Positions 24,131-32,282 of a stretch of DNA of 33,516 nt are shown here, one piece after another (the stretch's first letter is position 1; each line of letters opens with the position of its first letter). The position numbers and the translations under genes are program-made. A model generated the notes under the pieces. That model did not search any database. It was not told the DNA's origin and saw nothing but the letters and a program-made list of their open reading frames with translations. The stretch comes from Streptomyces durocortorensis (GTDB taxonomy: Bacteria > Actinomycetota > Actinomycetes > Streptomycetales > Streptomycetaceae): the NCBI RefSeq assembly GCF_016901035.1, contig NZ_JAFEUF010000058.1, positions 1 to 33,516 of the forward strand. Reading direction: 5' to 3'.

Positions 24131-24334
24131 TCAGCAGCAGCGGAAGCCCTCGCGGGGGTCCGCCTCGCGGGCGTCCGTACGGCTGCGCTCGAAGGCGCGG
24201 CGGGTCATCACCGGTGCGTCCGGATCGTGCGTCCTCGCGTGCGCCACATAGCGGTCGTACGTGGACTCACCGGTCAGCTCACGGACGTACCAGCGGATCC
24301 GTCCCGCCACCCGCCGGACGTCCGCGACGGTCAT
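24131..24334 (-). CDS. YbdD/YjiX family protein
   Basis: 67 residues, soluble, matching the small YbdD/YjiX (DUF466) family: RIRWYVRELTGESTYDRYVAH, PVMTRRAFERSR and a C-terminal Cys-Cys. It is nearly always encoded right after cstA or btsT, as here, where its ATG overlaps the cstA stop (ATGA). In E. coli relatives it is reported to be needed for, or to assist, transport by the CstA-type carrier. Last gene of the operon. Confidence 0.92.
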   Translation of the reverse strand: MTVADVRRVAGRIRWYVRELTGESTYDRYVAHARTHDPDAPVMTRRAFERSRTDAREADPREGFRCC

Positions 24335-26556
24335 GTCCGACTCCCCGTCTCCGCCGGCTCCTTGCGGATGCCGCCCTCGGGCCCGACCCCGGCGGCGACC
24401 AGTTCGGCCTTCTCCTCCTTGGTGGCGAACAGCGAGGCCGGGGCGACGAGCTTGGACTCGACGTACGGCGCCTCGTGGAGCTTGACGCTCTCCGGGTCGC
24501 GGATGGCCTTGTAGCAGACCCGGCCGGCGTCCACGAGCACCACGATGATGAGGAGCGCGAAGAGCGCGCTCAGCACCCCGTCGACCGTGGAGTTGGTGAC
24601 GACGGTCCGCATGTCGTCCATGTTCTTCGCCGGGGCCAGCACCTCGCCCGCGTCGATGCCCGCCTGGTACTTGTCGCGCTGGGCGAAGAAACCGACCTTC
24701 ACGTCCTCGGAGAAGATCTTCTGCCAGCTCGCGGTGAGTGTGACCGCCACGTCCCAGGCGAGCGGGACCGCCGTGACCCACGCCCACTTCAACCGCCCCG
24801 ACTTGACGAGCAGGACGGTGCAGACGGCCAGCGCGACGGCGGCCAGCAGCTGGTTGGCGATACCGAAGAGCGGGAAGAGCTGGTTGATGCCGCCCAGCGG
24901 GTCGTGCACGCCGACCCAGAGGAAGTACCCCCAGCCGCCGACCACGACGGCACTGGCGAACCAGACGCCCGGCTTCCAGCTGACCTCGCGGAACGGCTTG
25001 TAGGCATTGCCCAGCATGTCCTGGAGCATGAAGCGCCCGACCCGGGTGCCGGCGTCCACCGTGGTGAGGATGAAGAGGGCCTCGAACATGATGGCGAAGT
25101 GGTACCAGAACGCCTTCATCGCGGTCCCGCCGACGACCGCGGAGAAGATCTCCGACATGCCGAGGGCGAACGTGGGCGCGCCACCGGTCCGGGAGAGCAG
25201 GCTCGCCTCTTCGACGTCCTTGGCGGCCTGGGCCAGGGCGTCCGGGGAGATGGTGAAGCCGAAGTTGGCGACGGCCTGCGAGGCGGACTGGACGCTGTCG
25301 CCGATCACACCGACGGGCGCGTTGATGGCGAAGTAGAGGCCGGGGTCGATGATGCAGGCGGCGATCATCGCCATGATCGCGACGAACGACTCGACCAGCA
25401 TGGAGCCGTACCCGATCATCCGGATCTGGGTCTCCTTCTGGACCATCTTCGGCGTGGTGCCGGAGGAGACCAGGGAGTGGAAACCGGAGAGCGCGCCACA
25501 GGCGATGGTGATGAAGACGAACGGGAACATCGAGCCGGCGAAGACCGGGCCCGATCCGCTGGAGGCGAAGTCGGTGACCGCGGGCATCTTCAGGGTCGGC
25601 AGCGCGACGACCACGCCGAGAGCCAGCAGCCCGATCGTGCCGACCTTCATGAAGGTGGAGAGGTAGTCGCGCGGGGCCAGCAGCAGCCACACGGGGAGTA
25701 CGGAGGCGAGGAACCCGTACGCGATCATCCAGATGACCAGCGTGCCCGGCTCCAGCGTGAAGAAGTCCGCCCACGAGGACTCGGCGACCCAGCCGCCCGA
25801 GACGATCGCGAGCAGCAGCAGCGCGACGCCTATGAAGGAGACCTCGCTGACCTTGCCGGGCCGCAGGACCCGCAGATAGACGCCCATGAAGAGGGCGATC
25901 GGGATCGTCATGCCGATGGAGAAGACGCCCCACGGGGAGTGCGCGAGCGCGTTCACGATGACCAGCGCGAGGACCGCAAGCAGGATGATCATGATGATGA
26001 AGACCGCGACCAGGGCGGCGATCCCGCCGACCGGGCCTATCTCGTCGCGCGCCATCTGGCCGAGCGAACGGCCGTTGCGGCGGGTCGAGAAGAAGAGCGT
26101 CACCATGTCCTGCACGGCGCCGGCGAAGATGACGCCGACGACGAGCCAGATCGTACCGGGCAGATACCCCATCTGCGCGGCGAGCACGGGTCCGACCAGC
26201 GGCCCCGCTCCGGCGATGGCGGCGAAGTGGTGGCCGAAGAGCACCCGGCGGTCGGTGGGATGGAAGTCGACACCGTTGTCCAGCCGTTCGGCCGGGGTCG
26301 CGCGGTTCTTGTCGGCCTTCAGGACCCGGTTGGCGATGAACCGGGAGTAGAAGCGGTATGCGATCGCATACGAACCGAGGGCCGCCGCCAGCATCCAGGC
26401 GGCCGAGACCTCTTCACCCCGCGAGAGCGCGAGGACGGCCCAGCCGATGGCGCCGGCCAGGGCCACGAGGCTCCAGACGGCTATGGACTTCGGGGTCGGC
26501 CCTCGCCGCCCCGCTGCTGGTGAGGCAGGTGGTGCTGGTGTGGGCGATTCCGCCAT
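24331..26556 (-). CDS. cstA: Carbon starvation protein CstA (peptide/pyruvate transporter family)
   Basis: 741 residues, polytopic with about 16-18 membrane helices. N-terminal CstA domain and C-terminal half (HFAAIAGAGPLVGPVLAAQMGYLPG and later GGTAMKAFWYHFAIMFEALFILTTVDAGTRVGRFMLQD) match the family. CstA and BtsT take up peptides or pyruvate on carbon limitation. A periplasmic loop around 610-650 carries KYQAGIDAGEVLAPAKN. The start at 26556 follows GGAG; upstream starts at 26691 lie in the promoter. The neighbouring TrmB/LuxR regulator is co-directional and upstream, but no two-component partner (as BtsSR) is present. Confidence 0.95.
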   Translation of the reverse strand: MAESPTPAPPASPAAGRRGPTPKSIAVWSLVALAGAIGWAVLALSRGEEVSAAWMLAAALGSYAIAYRFYSRFIANRVLKADKNRATPAERLDNGVDFHPTDRRVLFGHHFAAIAGAGPLVGPVLAAQMGYLPGTIWLVVGVIFAGAVQDMVTLFFSTRRNGRSLGQMARDEIGPVGGIAALVAVFIIMIILLAVLALVIVNALAHSPWGVFSIGMTIPIALFMGVYLRVLRPGKVSEVSFIGVALLLLAIVSGGWVAESSWADFFTLEPGTLVIWMIAYGFLASVLPVWLLLAPRDYLSTFMKVGTIGLLALGVVVALPTLKMPAVTDFASSGSGPVFAGSMFPFVFITIACGALSGFHSLVSSGTTPKMVQKETQIRMIGYGSMLVESFVAIMAMIAACIIDPGLYFAINAPVGVIGDSVQSASQAVANFGFTISPDALAQAAKDVEEASLLSRTGGAPTFALGMSEIFSAVVGGTAMKAFWYHFAIMFEALFILTTVDAGTRVGRFMLQDMLGNAYKPFREVSWKPGVWFASAVVVGGWGYFLWVGVHDPLGGINQLFPLFGIANQLLAAVALAVCTVLLVKSGRLKWAWVTAVPLAWDVAVTLTASWQKIFSEDVKVGFFAQRDKYQAGIDAGEVLAPAKNMDDMRTVVTNSTVDGVLSALFALLIIVVLVDAGRVCYKAIRDPESVKLHEAPYVESKLVAPASLFATKEEKAELVAAGVGPEGGIRKEPAETGSRT

Positions 26557-26600
26557 GTCGTGCTCCGTCCCCTCGCTGATCACCGGTGCGATGGGCAGGA

Positions 26601-26630
26601 AATCTATGGGACGCGTCCGACCAGCGTCAC
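26601..26630 (-). promoter_or_regulatory. Candidate cstA promoter
   Basis: Minus strand GTGACG (26630-26625), 18 bases, TAGATT (26606-26601): a fair vegetative promoter with a start near 26594 and a leader of about 38 bases. Confidence 0.45.
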
Positions 26631-26718
26631 CCCCTGTCCGCATTGCGGTCCGGCAACGGTGATGTGTCGCAACAGGACACGGGCGGCACACCGGCCCGGT
26701 TCACTCGGCGCGGGACGC

Positions 26719-27711
26719 TCAGACCCAGCCCCGCCGGGCCGCCTCCGCACCCGCCTGGAACCTGCTGCGGACCTGCATCCGGGCCGTCAGCTCCGCGTTC
26801 ATCCGGCGCACGGTGCGCAGCGACACCCCCAGGCGGCGTGCCGCGGTCGCGTCCGTGTGCCCCTTCGCCAGCAGTGACAGCAACTCGTCCTCCTGAGGGG
26901 TCAGCCCGTTGCCGTCCCGGGCGGGAGCGGAGCAGAGCGGGGTGGCGTTCACCCACAGCTGCTCGAACAGCAGCCGGGCCACCGCGACCGCCCCCTTGCT
27001 GCGCAACTCCAGGGCGCCCGCCCGCCCGTCGTCGGGGTCCAGCGGCACCAGCGCGACCTCGCCGTCGACCACCACCATGACCAGCGGCAGCGTCGGCAGC
27101 GTCCGGCTCTCCGCGCCGAGCGACCCCAGCCGGTTCACGTAGCGCAGGGTCGGCGGGTCGTTGCGGAAGCTGTCCTGGTAGATGCTGCGCAGCCGCACCC
27201 CGCGCTCCAGCGCCCGCCGGTCGAGAGGCCAGCTCGCCTCCAGCGTGTCCGGGGACTGCGCGCCGCCGGGCAGCAGCGAGAGGCACTCCGCCCTGGCCAG
27301 CTCGGCCAGTTCGGTCAGCCGCTCGCGTACCGCGTCGAGCCCCTCCAGCCGCTTGACGACGTCGAATCCGCCTCCGGCCCGTCGTCCCCGGTCCGTGGTG
27401 AGGACCGACATCGCGTCCCGGGCGACTTCGAGTCCCCGCTGCTGCCGTGCCAGTTCGGCCTCCCGGCGGGAGAGGAGGAACGGCAGGCTGGCCGCCGGAT
27501 CCAGGGCCCGGAAGACCGGCTGGCCCTGCTCCGTGCCATGGGGGGCGTCGTCCAGCAGACACAGCTCCGCCAACTGGTCCAGGGCCCGGCGCACATCGTC
27601 CTCGCTCCGCCCCAGCCGTGCCACGATCTCGTCGAGCCGCAGCTCCGGTTCCTCCAGGACGAGCCGGTAGACCAGCTCCGTCCGCGCGTCCAGCCCCAGT
27701 ACCTCTAACAT
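26719..27711 (-). CDS. TrmB-like / LuxR-type regulator with TTA at codon 2
   Basis: 330 residues. The N-terminus (about 1-60) is a winged-helix TrmB-like domain (LDEIVARLGRSEDDVRRALDQL), the middle is unassigned with a helical AELARQQRGLEVARDA stretch, and the C-terminus (265-325) is a LuxR helix-turn-helix (GLTPQEDELLSLLAKGHTDATAARRLGVSLRTVRRMNAEL). No receiver domain. ATG 27711 follows GGGGGAG; the second codon (27708-27706) is TTA, which in Streptomyces makes translation depend on bldA tRNA right at the start. It has a 400-base regulatory gap upstream, shared with the operon on the other strand, which it may control. Confidence 0.9.
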   Translation of the reverse strand: MLEVLGLDARTELVYRLVLEEPELRLDEIVARLGRSEDDVRRALDQLAELCLLDDAPHGTEQGQPVFRALDPAASLPFLLSRREAELARQQRGLEVARDAMSVLTTDRGRRAGGGFDVVKRLEGLDAVRERLTELAELARAECLSLLPGGAQSPDTLEASWPLDRRALERGVRLRSIYQDSFRNDPPTLRYVNRLGSLGAESRTLPTLPLVMVVVDGEVALVPLDPDDGRAGALELRSKGAVAVARLLFEQLWVNATPLCSAPARDGNGLTPQEDELLSLLAKGHTDATAARRLGVSLRTVRRMNAELTARMQVRSRFQAGAEAARRGWV

Positions 27712-28111
27712 CTCTGGCTCCCCCGCAGATGTCACGCCGTCCCCGCACGCCGGTGCGGGACGCCCCTTCAGCACCGGGCGCGAGTGTAGGGGCGGTGCGT
27801 TGTGAAGGTATAGACCAGGTCCACGGGGTGGATGGGCCCATCGGGGTGTTCATGGCCGGAAACGGCGAGCCCCGGTGATGACCGCAAGGTGCCCCGAGGT
27901 CGGCGGCGGATGGCCGCAAGGTGCCTGGCAGTTTGCTGCCGCCCCCGCATCGTCCCAGGCAGCGGGCCCCGTGAGGCCGTTCCCGCGGCTGGCACCCTGC
28001 TGCCCCGCAGCTTTCGGCCACCCGGTAACCGTGGCCCCCGGCGCGGCGATGGCGACAGGATCTGGCCGTCACAAGTCATTCACACACCGCTACGTTCCGA
28101 GGAGTCTTCCC
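27712..28111. other. Long intergenic regulatory region
   Basis: About 400 bases between divergent genes, the longest gene-free stretch here. It holds a dre-like site (27804-27819), the 12-base palindrome GATGGGCCCATC (27831-27842), a direct repeat CCGCAAGGTGCC (27882-27893 and 27914-27925), and the inverted repeat GGCAG-tttg-CTGCC (27927-27940). Plus-strand frames crossing it look non-coding. No clear promoter pair was found for the plus-strand operon. Confidence 0.6.
27804..27819. promoter_or_regulatory. Second DasR-like site
   Basis: GGTATAGACCAGG context; read on the minus strand it matches the dre consensus ACTGGTCTAGACCAGT at 11 of 16 positions. It lies about 93-108 bases before the LuxR-type start and 290 bases before the plus-strand small gene. 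Weaker than the site at 18926. Confidence 0.35.
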
Positions 28112-28222
28112 ATGCGGGCGTTCCCTCTCCCTGCCCTCCGCCCCACGCCGGCCGCCGGCTCTCCCGCCCTCGGGGCGGCCCTGTGCGCCACCTCGGCCCG
28201 GGACGGCTTCTCCTGGGGGTGA
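28112..28222 (+). CDS. Possible 36-residue small ORF ahead of the glycosyltransferase operon
   Basis: ATG 28112 has an excellent ribosome site, GAGGAG at 28099-28104 with seven-base spacing, better than most genes here. The product is a 36-residue Pro/Ala/Leu-rich peptide starting MRAFPLPALRP and ending FSWG, with one Cys. The stop lies 22 bases before the next candidate gene. It could be a leader peptide that sets translation of the operon, a secreted peptide, or chance. No family recognised. Confidence 0.4.
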   Translation: MRAFPLPALRPTPAAGSPALGAALCATSARDGFSWG

Positions 28223-28244
28223 CCCGGGGGAACGGGACGCCTCC

Positions 28245-28625
28245 GTGTTCCTGGTGACCGCGCTCCTCGTGCGCACCGGGCCCCCGCGCACCGACCGGTG
28301 GACAGCCCGCGACCTGGCCCGCTGGCTGCGCTCCCGCCACGTCCGGGCCGGGCCCCACACGCCCGGACCGGTCCATGTGTACGTCGTCGAGGGCCCGGAC
28401 GGCACGGTCCGCGCCGCGCTGTACATGGAGAGCCCCGACCCCCTCCAGGACGAACTGGCCGCGCTGGAGCATCTCCTGGCCGCCCTGTGCGCCGCCCGGC
28501 CCTCCTCCCTCGACTGGCGGCCCGCCGCACTCGGCGGCGTCTTCGCCCGCCCGGGCCCGCACCGATCCCCCGAACCGAAAGGACCGGACCCGCCATGCCA
28601 CGGGAGCGCCCCTCCGTGTCAGTGA
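28245..28625 (+). CDS. Hypothetical protein upstream of glycosyltransferase
   Basis: 126 residues from GTG 28245, with GGGA seven bases upstream. The first 100 residues look protein-like (VHVYVVEGPDGTVRAALYMESP, DELAALEHLLAALCAARP); the last 20 are Pro-rich and overlap the glycosyltransferase start by 31 bases in another frame. No domain recognised and no signal peptide. Chance high-GC ORF is the alternative; the continuous strand and near-overlap with the operon favour a real gene. Confidence 0.45.
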   Translation: MFLVTALLVRTGPPRTDRWTARDLARWLRSRHVRAGPHTPGPVHVYVVEGPDGTVRAALYMESPDPLQDELAALEHLLAALCAARPSSLDWRPAALGGVFARPGPHRSPEPKGPDPPCHGSAPPCQ

Positions 28626-29632
28626 TCATCCCCAACCACAACTACGAGAAGACCCTGCGGGCCTGCCTGGAGTCCGTCTACGCCCAGACCCTGCGCCCGC
28701 TGGACGTGGTCGTCGTGGACGACGCCAGCACCGACGGCTCCCGCGACATCGCCCGCACCTTCCCGTGCGTCCTGGTGGCCCGCCCGGAGAACGGCGGGGT
28801 CTCCGCCGCACGCAACCTGGGCGTCGCCGCCTCCTCCGGGCAGGTGCTGTTCTTCCTCGACTCCGACATCGCCCTGGCCCCCGACGCGATCGAGAACGCC
28901 GTCGACCTGCTCATGGACGATCCGGAGACCGGCTGCGTCCACGGCGTCCTCGATCCCGAACCGCTCTTCGACGACGGCCCGGTGGAGGTCTACCACTGCC
29001 TGCACGCGCACTTCTGGCGGCGCCGCAGCGCCGGAGTCGTCGGCACCGCCTTCTTCGCCCTGGCCGCGATCGAGCGCTCCGTCTTCGAGGCGACCGGACC
29101 CTTCGACGAGAACCTCCGCGACTCCGAGGACGTCGAGTACAGCGACCGCCTCGCCGCCACCCACCGCATCCGCCTCAGCGAACGGGTGACCGGCCGCCAC
29201 GACGACGTGGACCGACTGCTGCCGATGCTCGCCGAGCAGTACCGCCGCTCCCAGCTCCTCGTCCCCGTCGCCGCCGTGGAACGCCGGCGCGGCGGCGGAC
29301 TGCGGGCCAACCGTACGGGCGGCGTGCTCGCCGCCGGACTGGTCCCGCTCACGCTCCCGCTCGCCCTGCTCACCCCCTGGCTCCTCGCGGTGCCGCTCGC
29401 CTGCGCCGCGGCCTTCGCCCTGGCGGACGTGGGCCTGTCCCGCTTCGTGGCGCGCCGCAAGGGGTGGCTCTTCCTGCTCCGCTTCACCGCGCTGCACTTC
29501 GCGGTGCACCTGGCCCTCGTGCTCGGCGCGGTGGCCGGAGGCGTGCGCTGGCTGGTGGACCCGGGCTTCGGCCCCTCGGCGCGGGGCCGCCGCGCCCGCA
29601 GCGACGATCCGGCCCCGGCGGCGGCACCGTGA
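28595..29632 (+). CDS. Glycosyltransferase family 2 with C-terminal membrane helices
   Basis: 345 residues. GT-A fold: SVIIPNHNYEKTLRACLESVYAQT at the start, VDDASTDGS at 41-49, and the metal-binding DSD at 89-91 in FFLDSDIAL. The acceptor-side ED pair lies at 178-179 (RDSEDVEYS). After residue 240 there are about three membrane helices (244-262, 264-281 and 292-316), so the enzyme sits on the inner membrane, as in dolichyl- or undecaprenyl-phosphate sugar transferases and membrane glycolipid synthases. ATG 28595 follows AAAGGA. It overlaps the next gene by GTGA. Donor and acceptor unknown. Confidence 0.93.
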   Translation: MPRERPSVSVIIPNHNYEKTLRACLESVYAQTLRPLDVVVVDDASTDGSRDIARTFPCVLVARPENGGVSAARNLGVAASSGQVLFFLDSDIALAPDAIENAVDLLMDDPETGCVHGVLDPEPLFDDGPVEVYHCLHAHFWRRRSAGVVGTAFFALAAIERSVFEATGPFDENLRDSEDVEYSDRLAATHRIRLSERVTGRHDDVDRLLPMLAEQYRRSQLLVPVAAVERRRGGGLRANRTGGVLAAGLVPLTLPLALLTPWLLAVPLACAAAFALADVGLSRFVARRKGWLFLLRFTALHFAVHLALVLGAVAGGVRWLVDPGFGPSARGRRARSDDPAPAAAP

Positions 29633-30837
29633 GCGCCGGGGTGGACCAGGAGCCGGAAGCCGTACGGCCGAGGGGCGCGCTGCGCAAGGACGTACGGTCC
29701 GGGACCGCGTCGCCGGAAGCCGAAGCCGAAGCCGAAGCCGTACGGTCCGGGACCGCGTCGCCGGAAGCCGAAGCCGAAGCCGTACGGTCCGGAGCCGCGT
29801 TGCCGGAAGCCGAAGCCGTACGGTCCCGGGGCCTGCCGCCGGAAGCCGGACCCCTGGACGGGGCGGCGCCGAAGGCCGCGCCTCGTCCCTCCCGGTGGGC
29901 CCGGTTGCTGCGTCCGGCCGCCGCGCTCATCCTCGTCGCGGCCACCTGCTTCGCCGTCGGCGGTTCGATCCGCGCGGCCGGAACGGAGCTGGCCGACGCC
30001 GCCGGCCGGCCCGGGGGAGTGCTCCTCCTGAGCGCGGCCCTGGTCGCCAACGCCGCCGGACTCGTCCTGTCCATGCTCTCCTGGCGGGTCCTCGTCGTGG
30101 ACGGCGGTTCCCCCGCCCGTACCAGCGACACCGCCCGCATCTTCTTCATCGGCGTCATCAGCAAGTTCGTACCCGGCCGCATCTGGGGCGTCCTCGCCCA
30201 CGTCCAGCTCGGCAAGGCCGTCGGTATCGCCCCCGAGCGGATGATCGCCGCCTTCGGACTCGGCCTCGTCATCGGGATGACCACGGGGGCCGCCGCCGGA
30301 CTCCTCGTCGCCCCGGCCGTGTTCGGCACGGGAGCCTGGGTCTTCGCCCCGCTCGTGCTGGTCGCGGCGGCGGCCGTGGCCCGCCCCGGCTGGGTGGGCA
30401 GGCTCGTCGCGTGGACGATGCGGCTGGCCCGCCGCCCCGCCGGGGCCGCCGACAGCTCGCCCCGCGCCCTGCGGCTCTCCATCGGCTGGGCGTGCGCCTC
30501 CTGGGGGGTCTCCGGACTCCACCTGTGGGTCATCGCCGTCCTGCTCGGCGCCCCGCCGCTGACCTCCCTGCCCGTCTGCGTCGGCGGCTTCGCCCTGGCC
30601 ACCGTCGCCGGAAGCCTCGCCTTCGTCCTGCCCGACGGCTGGGGAGCGCGCGAACTCGTCCTCCTCGCCCCCCTGGGCGCGGTCATGCCGCTCTCCGCCG
30701 CCACCGCCGCCGTCATCGCCAGCCGGCTCGTCTGCGTGCTCAGCGAGGTCGCCGCCACCGGCGCCGCCCTCGCCTGGGCCCGCGCCGCCGGACCCCTGCC
30801 CGCCCCCCGACCCGCGCTCCGGGAAGGAGCCGCATGA
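29629..30837 (+). CDS. Flippase-like membrane protein (LPG synthase TM domain)
   Basis: 402 residues. A disordered, repeat-rich cytosolic tail (1-85) precedes about eight membrane helices of the lysylphosphatidylglycerol-synthase transmembrane/AglD-like family (RIFFIGVISKFVPGRIWGVLAHVQLGKAVGI is its signature loop). Members act as lipid or lipid-linked-sugar flippases; no C-terminal synthase domain is present, so it should not make lysyl-PG. GTG 29629 overlaps the glycosyltransferase stop and the product stop overlaps the aminotransferase start (ATGA). Pairing with a membrane GT2 suggests the glycolipid made is moved across the membrane. Confidence 0.85.
   Translation: MSAGVDQEPEAVRPRGALRKDVRSGTASPEAEAEAEAVRSGTASPEAEAEAVRSGAALPEAEAVRSRGLPPEAGPLDGAAPKAAPRPSRWARLLRPAAALILVAATCFAVGGSIRAAGTELADAAGRPGGVLLLSAALVANAAGLVLSMLSWRVLVVDGGSPARTSDTARIFFIGVISKFVPGRIWGVLAHVQLGKAVGIAPERMIAAFGLGLVIGMTTGAAAGLLVAPAVFGTGAWVFAPLVLVAAAAVARPGWVGRLVAWTMRLARRPAGAADSSPRALRLSIGWACASWGVSGLHLWVIAVLLGAPPLTSLPVCVGGFALATVAGSLAFVLPDGWGARELVLLAPLGAVMPLSAATAAVIASRLVCVLSEVAATGAALAWARAAGPLPAPRPALREGAA
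29653..29850 (+). repeat. Stepped EA repeats at the start of the flippase-like gene
   Basis: Residues 9-74. Blocks starting with Pro and ending in Val-Arg hold one, four, three, two, then one Glu-Ala pair (PEAV, PEAEAEAEAV, PEAEAEAV, PEAEAV, PEAG), separated by VRSGTASP-like linkers. At DNA level a GAAGCC six-base unit is nested in a longer repeat beginning CGTACGGTCC. The encoded tail is acidic-alanine and disordered. Confidence 0.9.
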
Positions 30838-32282
30838 CCTCCGACGCACCCCCCCTGCTCACCGTGGACGACTGCGAACGACTGTCGACGAGCCAGGTGC
30901 ACGAGCTGTACCGGTCCCACGTCAACAAGAGCCAGGTCTCCCTGATGACCTCCTTCGGCTTCGGCCGCGAACTCGTCGACCACGCCGAAGGGTCCTGGAT
31001 CCACACCCGGGACGGCCGCCGGATCCTCGACTTCACCGGCGGTGTCGGCGTCCTCAACCACGGCCACAACCACCCGCGGATCCTCGCCGCCCGCCGCCGC
31101 TTCCAGGAACAGCGCCGGATGGAGGTCCACAAGACCTACTTCTCGCCCTACATCGCCGCCCTCGGCCACAACCTCGCCCGGCTCCTCCCCGGTGACCTCA
31201 ACCTCTCCTTCTTCCCCAACTCCGGGGCGGAGGCCGTCGAGGGCGCGGTGAAACTCGCGTACAAGTACCACGGCGGCCGCCGGCAGCAGATCCTGCACGC
31301 CGACATCAGCTTCCACGGCAAGCTGCTCGGCTCCGGCAGTCTCACCGGCAGCGCCCAGAACGCCTTCGCCTTCCCCGGCATCCCCGGTGTCTCCGCGTTC
31401 CGGTACGGCGACCTCGACTCCGTACGGCAGGCGGTCGCCGGGGCCCGCGACGCCAAGGGGCGCTGCGACGTCTACGCGATCCTCATCGAGCCCTTCTCGG
31501 CCTCCACCATGACCGAGTGCTCCGAGGAGTTCCTGCGCGGGCTGCGGGAGTTGTGCACCGCCGAGAAGATCGTGCTGATCTTCGACGAGATCTACACCGG
31601 GTGGGGCAAGACGGGCAGCCTCTTCCACTTCATGCGCTACCCGGACCTGGTCCCGGACGTCGTGACCACCTCGAAGTCCTTCGGCGGCGGCAAGTCCTCC
31701 GTCTCCGCCTTCGTCGCCCGCGAGCCCGTCTTCCGTACGGCCTACGACAGCCTCGGCGACGCCATGCTCCAGTCCACCAGCACCACCTACTACGGCTTCG
31801 GCGAGGAGACCGCCACCGCGCTGGAAGCCGTCAACATCGCGGTCGAGGACGACTACCCGGCCCGCGCCCGCGCCATCGAACGCGTCCTGAAGCCGGGCCT
31901 GGAGAGGCTGCGCAAGCAGTACCCCGACCTCATCGCCGACGTCCGGGGCGCCGGTGCGCTGTACGGGATCTTCCTCGACGGCGGCCCCCGCCTCCTGGAC
32001 CTCGCCGCGAAGATCGCCCCCGGCGGCCTTGCCCGCGACCCGCTGCTGCGCACCAAGGTCATCACCTGCGCGGTCGTCAACGCGATGTACCACGACCACG
32101 ACGTGTACATGTACTACACGCTCAACGGCCGCAGCCCCCTGGTGGCCGCGCCCTGCCTGGTCGCGGGCCCCGACGAGGTGGAGATCTTCCTCGACGCCTT
32201 CGACCGGACCCTGGCCAAGGGCATGAACCGGCTGCTCACCGCCTTCTTCAAGGACAAGGCGGTGTCCCGATGGGCGGCCTGA
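30834..32282 (+). CDS. Class III PLP-dependent aminotransferase
   Basis: 482 residues, fold type I. The PLP phosphate site is SGAEAVEGAVKLA near 130-142, the PLP-ring pair D251-E252 is in LIFDEIYTGWGKTG, and the Schiff-base lysine is K281 in TTSKSFGGG. GGVGVLNHGHNHPRI near 69-83 is the usual class III entry. The family includes diaminobutyrate, ornithine and 4-aminobutyrate transaminases and enzymes acting on sugars or polyols; the subfamily could not be fixed. The ATG overlaps the flippase stop and has GGGAAGGAG before it. The end overlaps the epimerase by 13 bases. Confidence 0.93.
   Translation: MTSDAPPLLTVDDCERLSTSQVHELYRSHVNKSQVSLMTSFGFGRELVDHAEGSWIHTRDGRRILDFTGGVGVLNHGHNHPRILAARRRFQEQRRMEVHKTYFSPYIAALGHNLARLLPGDLNLSFFPNSGAEAVEGAVKLAYKYHGGRRQQILHADISFHGKLLGSGSLTGSAQNAFAFPGIPGVSAFRYGDLDSVRQAVAGARDAKGRCDVYAILIEPFSASTMTECSEEFLRGLRELCTAEKIVLIFDEIYTGWGKTGSLFHFMRYPDLVPDVVTTSKSFGGGKSSVSAFVAREPVFRTAYDSLGDAMLQSTSTTYYGFGEETATALEAVNIAVEDDYPARARAIERVLKPGLERLRKQYPDLIADVRGAGALYGIFLDGGPRLLDLAAKIAPGGLARDPLLRTKVITCAVVNAMYHDHDVYMYYTLNGRSPLVAAPCLVAGPDEVEIFLDAFDRTLAKGMNRLLTAFFKDKAVSRWAA

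Noticed and set aside
23899..26523. 874-codon plus-strand frame over cstA
   Set aside because: Antisense shadow of the membrane protein gene; His/Asp/Arg-rich with no recognisable fold.
27832..28257. Plus-strand frames in the long intergenic gap
   Set aside because: No ribosome site at their starts and irregular third-position composition; only the internal 28112-28222 part has a good start.
29629..30837. Full lysyl-phosphatidylglycerol synthase (MprF)
   Set aside because: The protein ends after the membrane part; the C-terminal aminoacyl-transferase domain is missing.
29484..32099. 871-codon minus-strand frame over the flippase and aminotransferase genes
   Set aside because: Antisense shadow; the opposing genes have catalytic motifs and overlapping start/stop codons.
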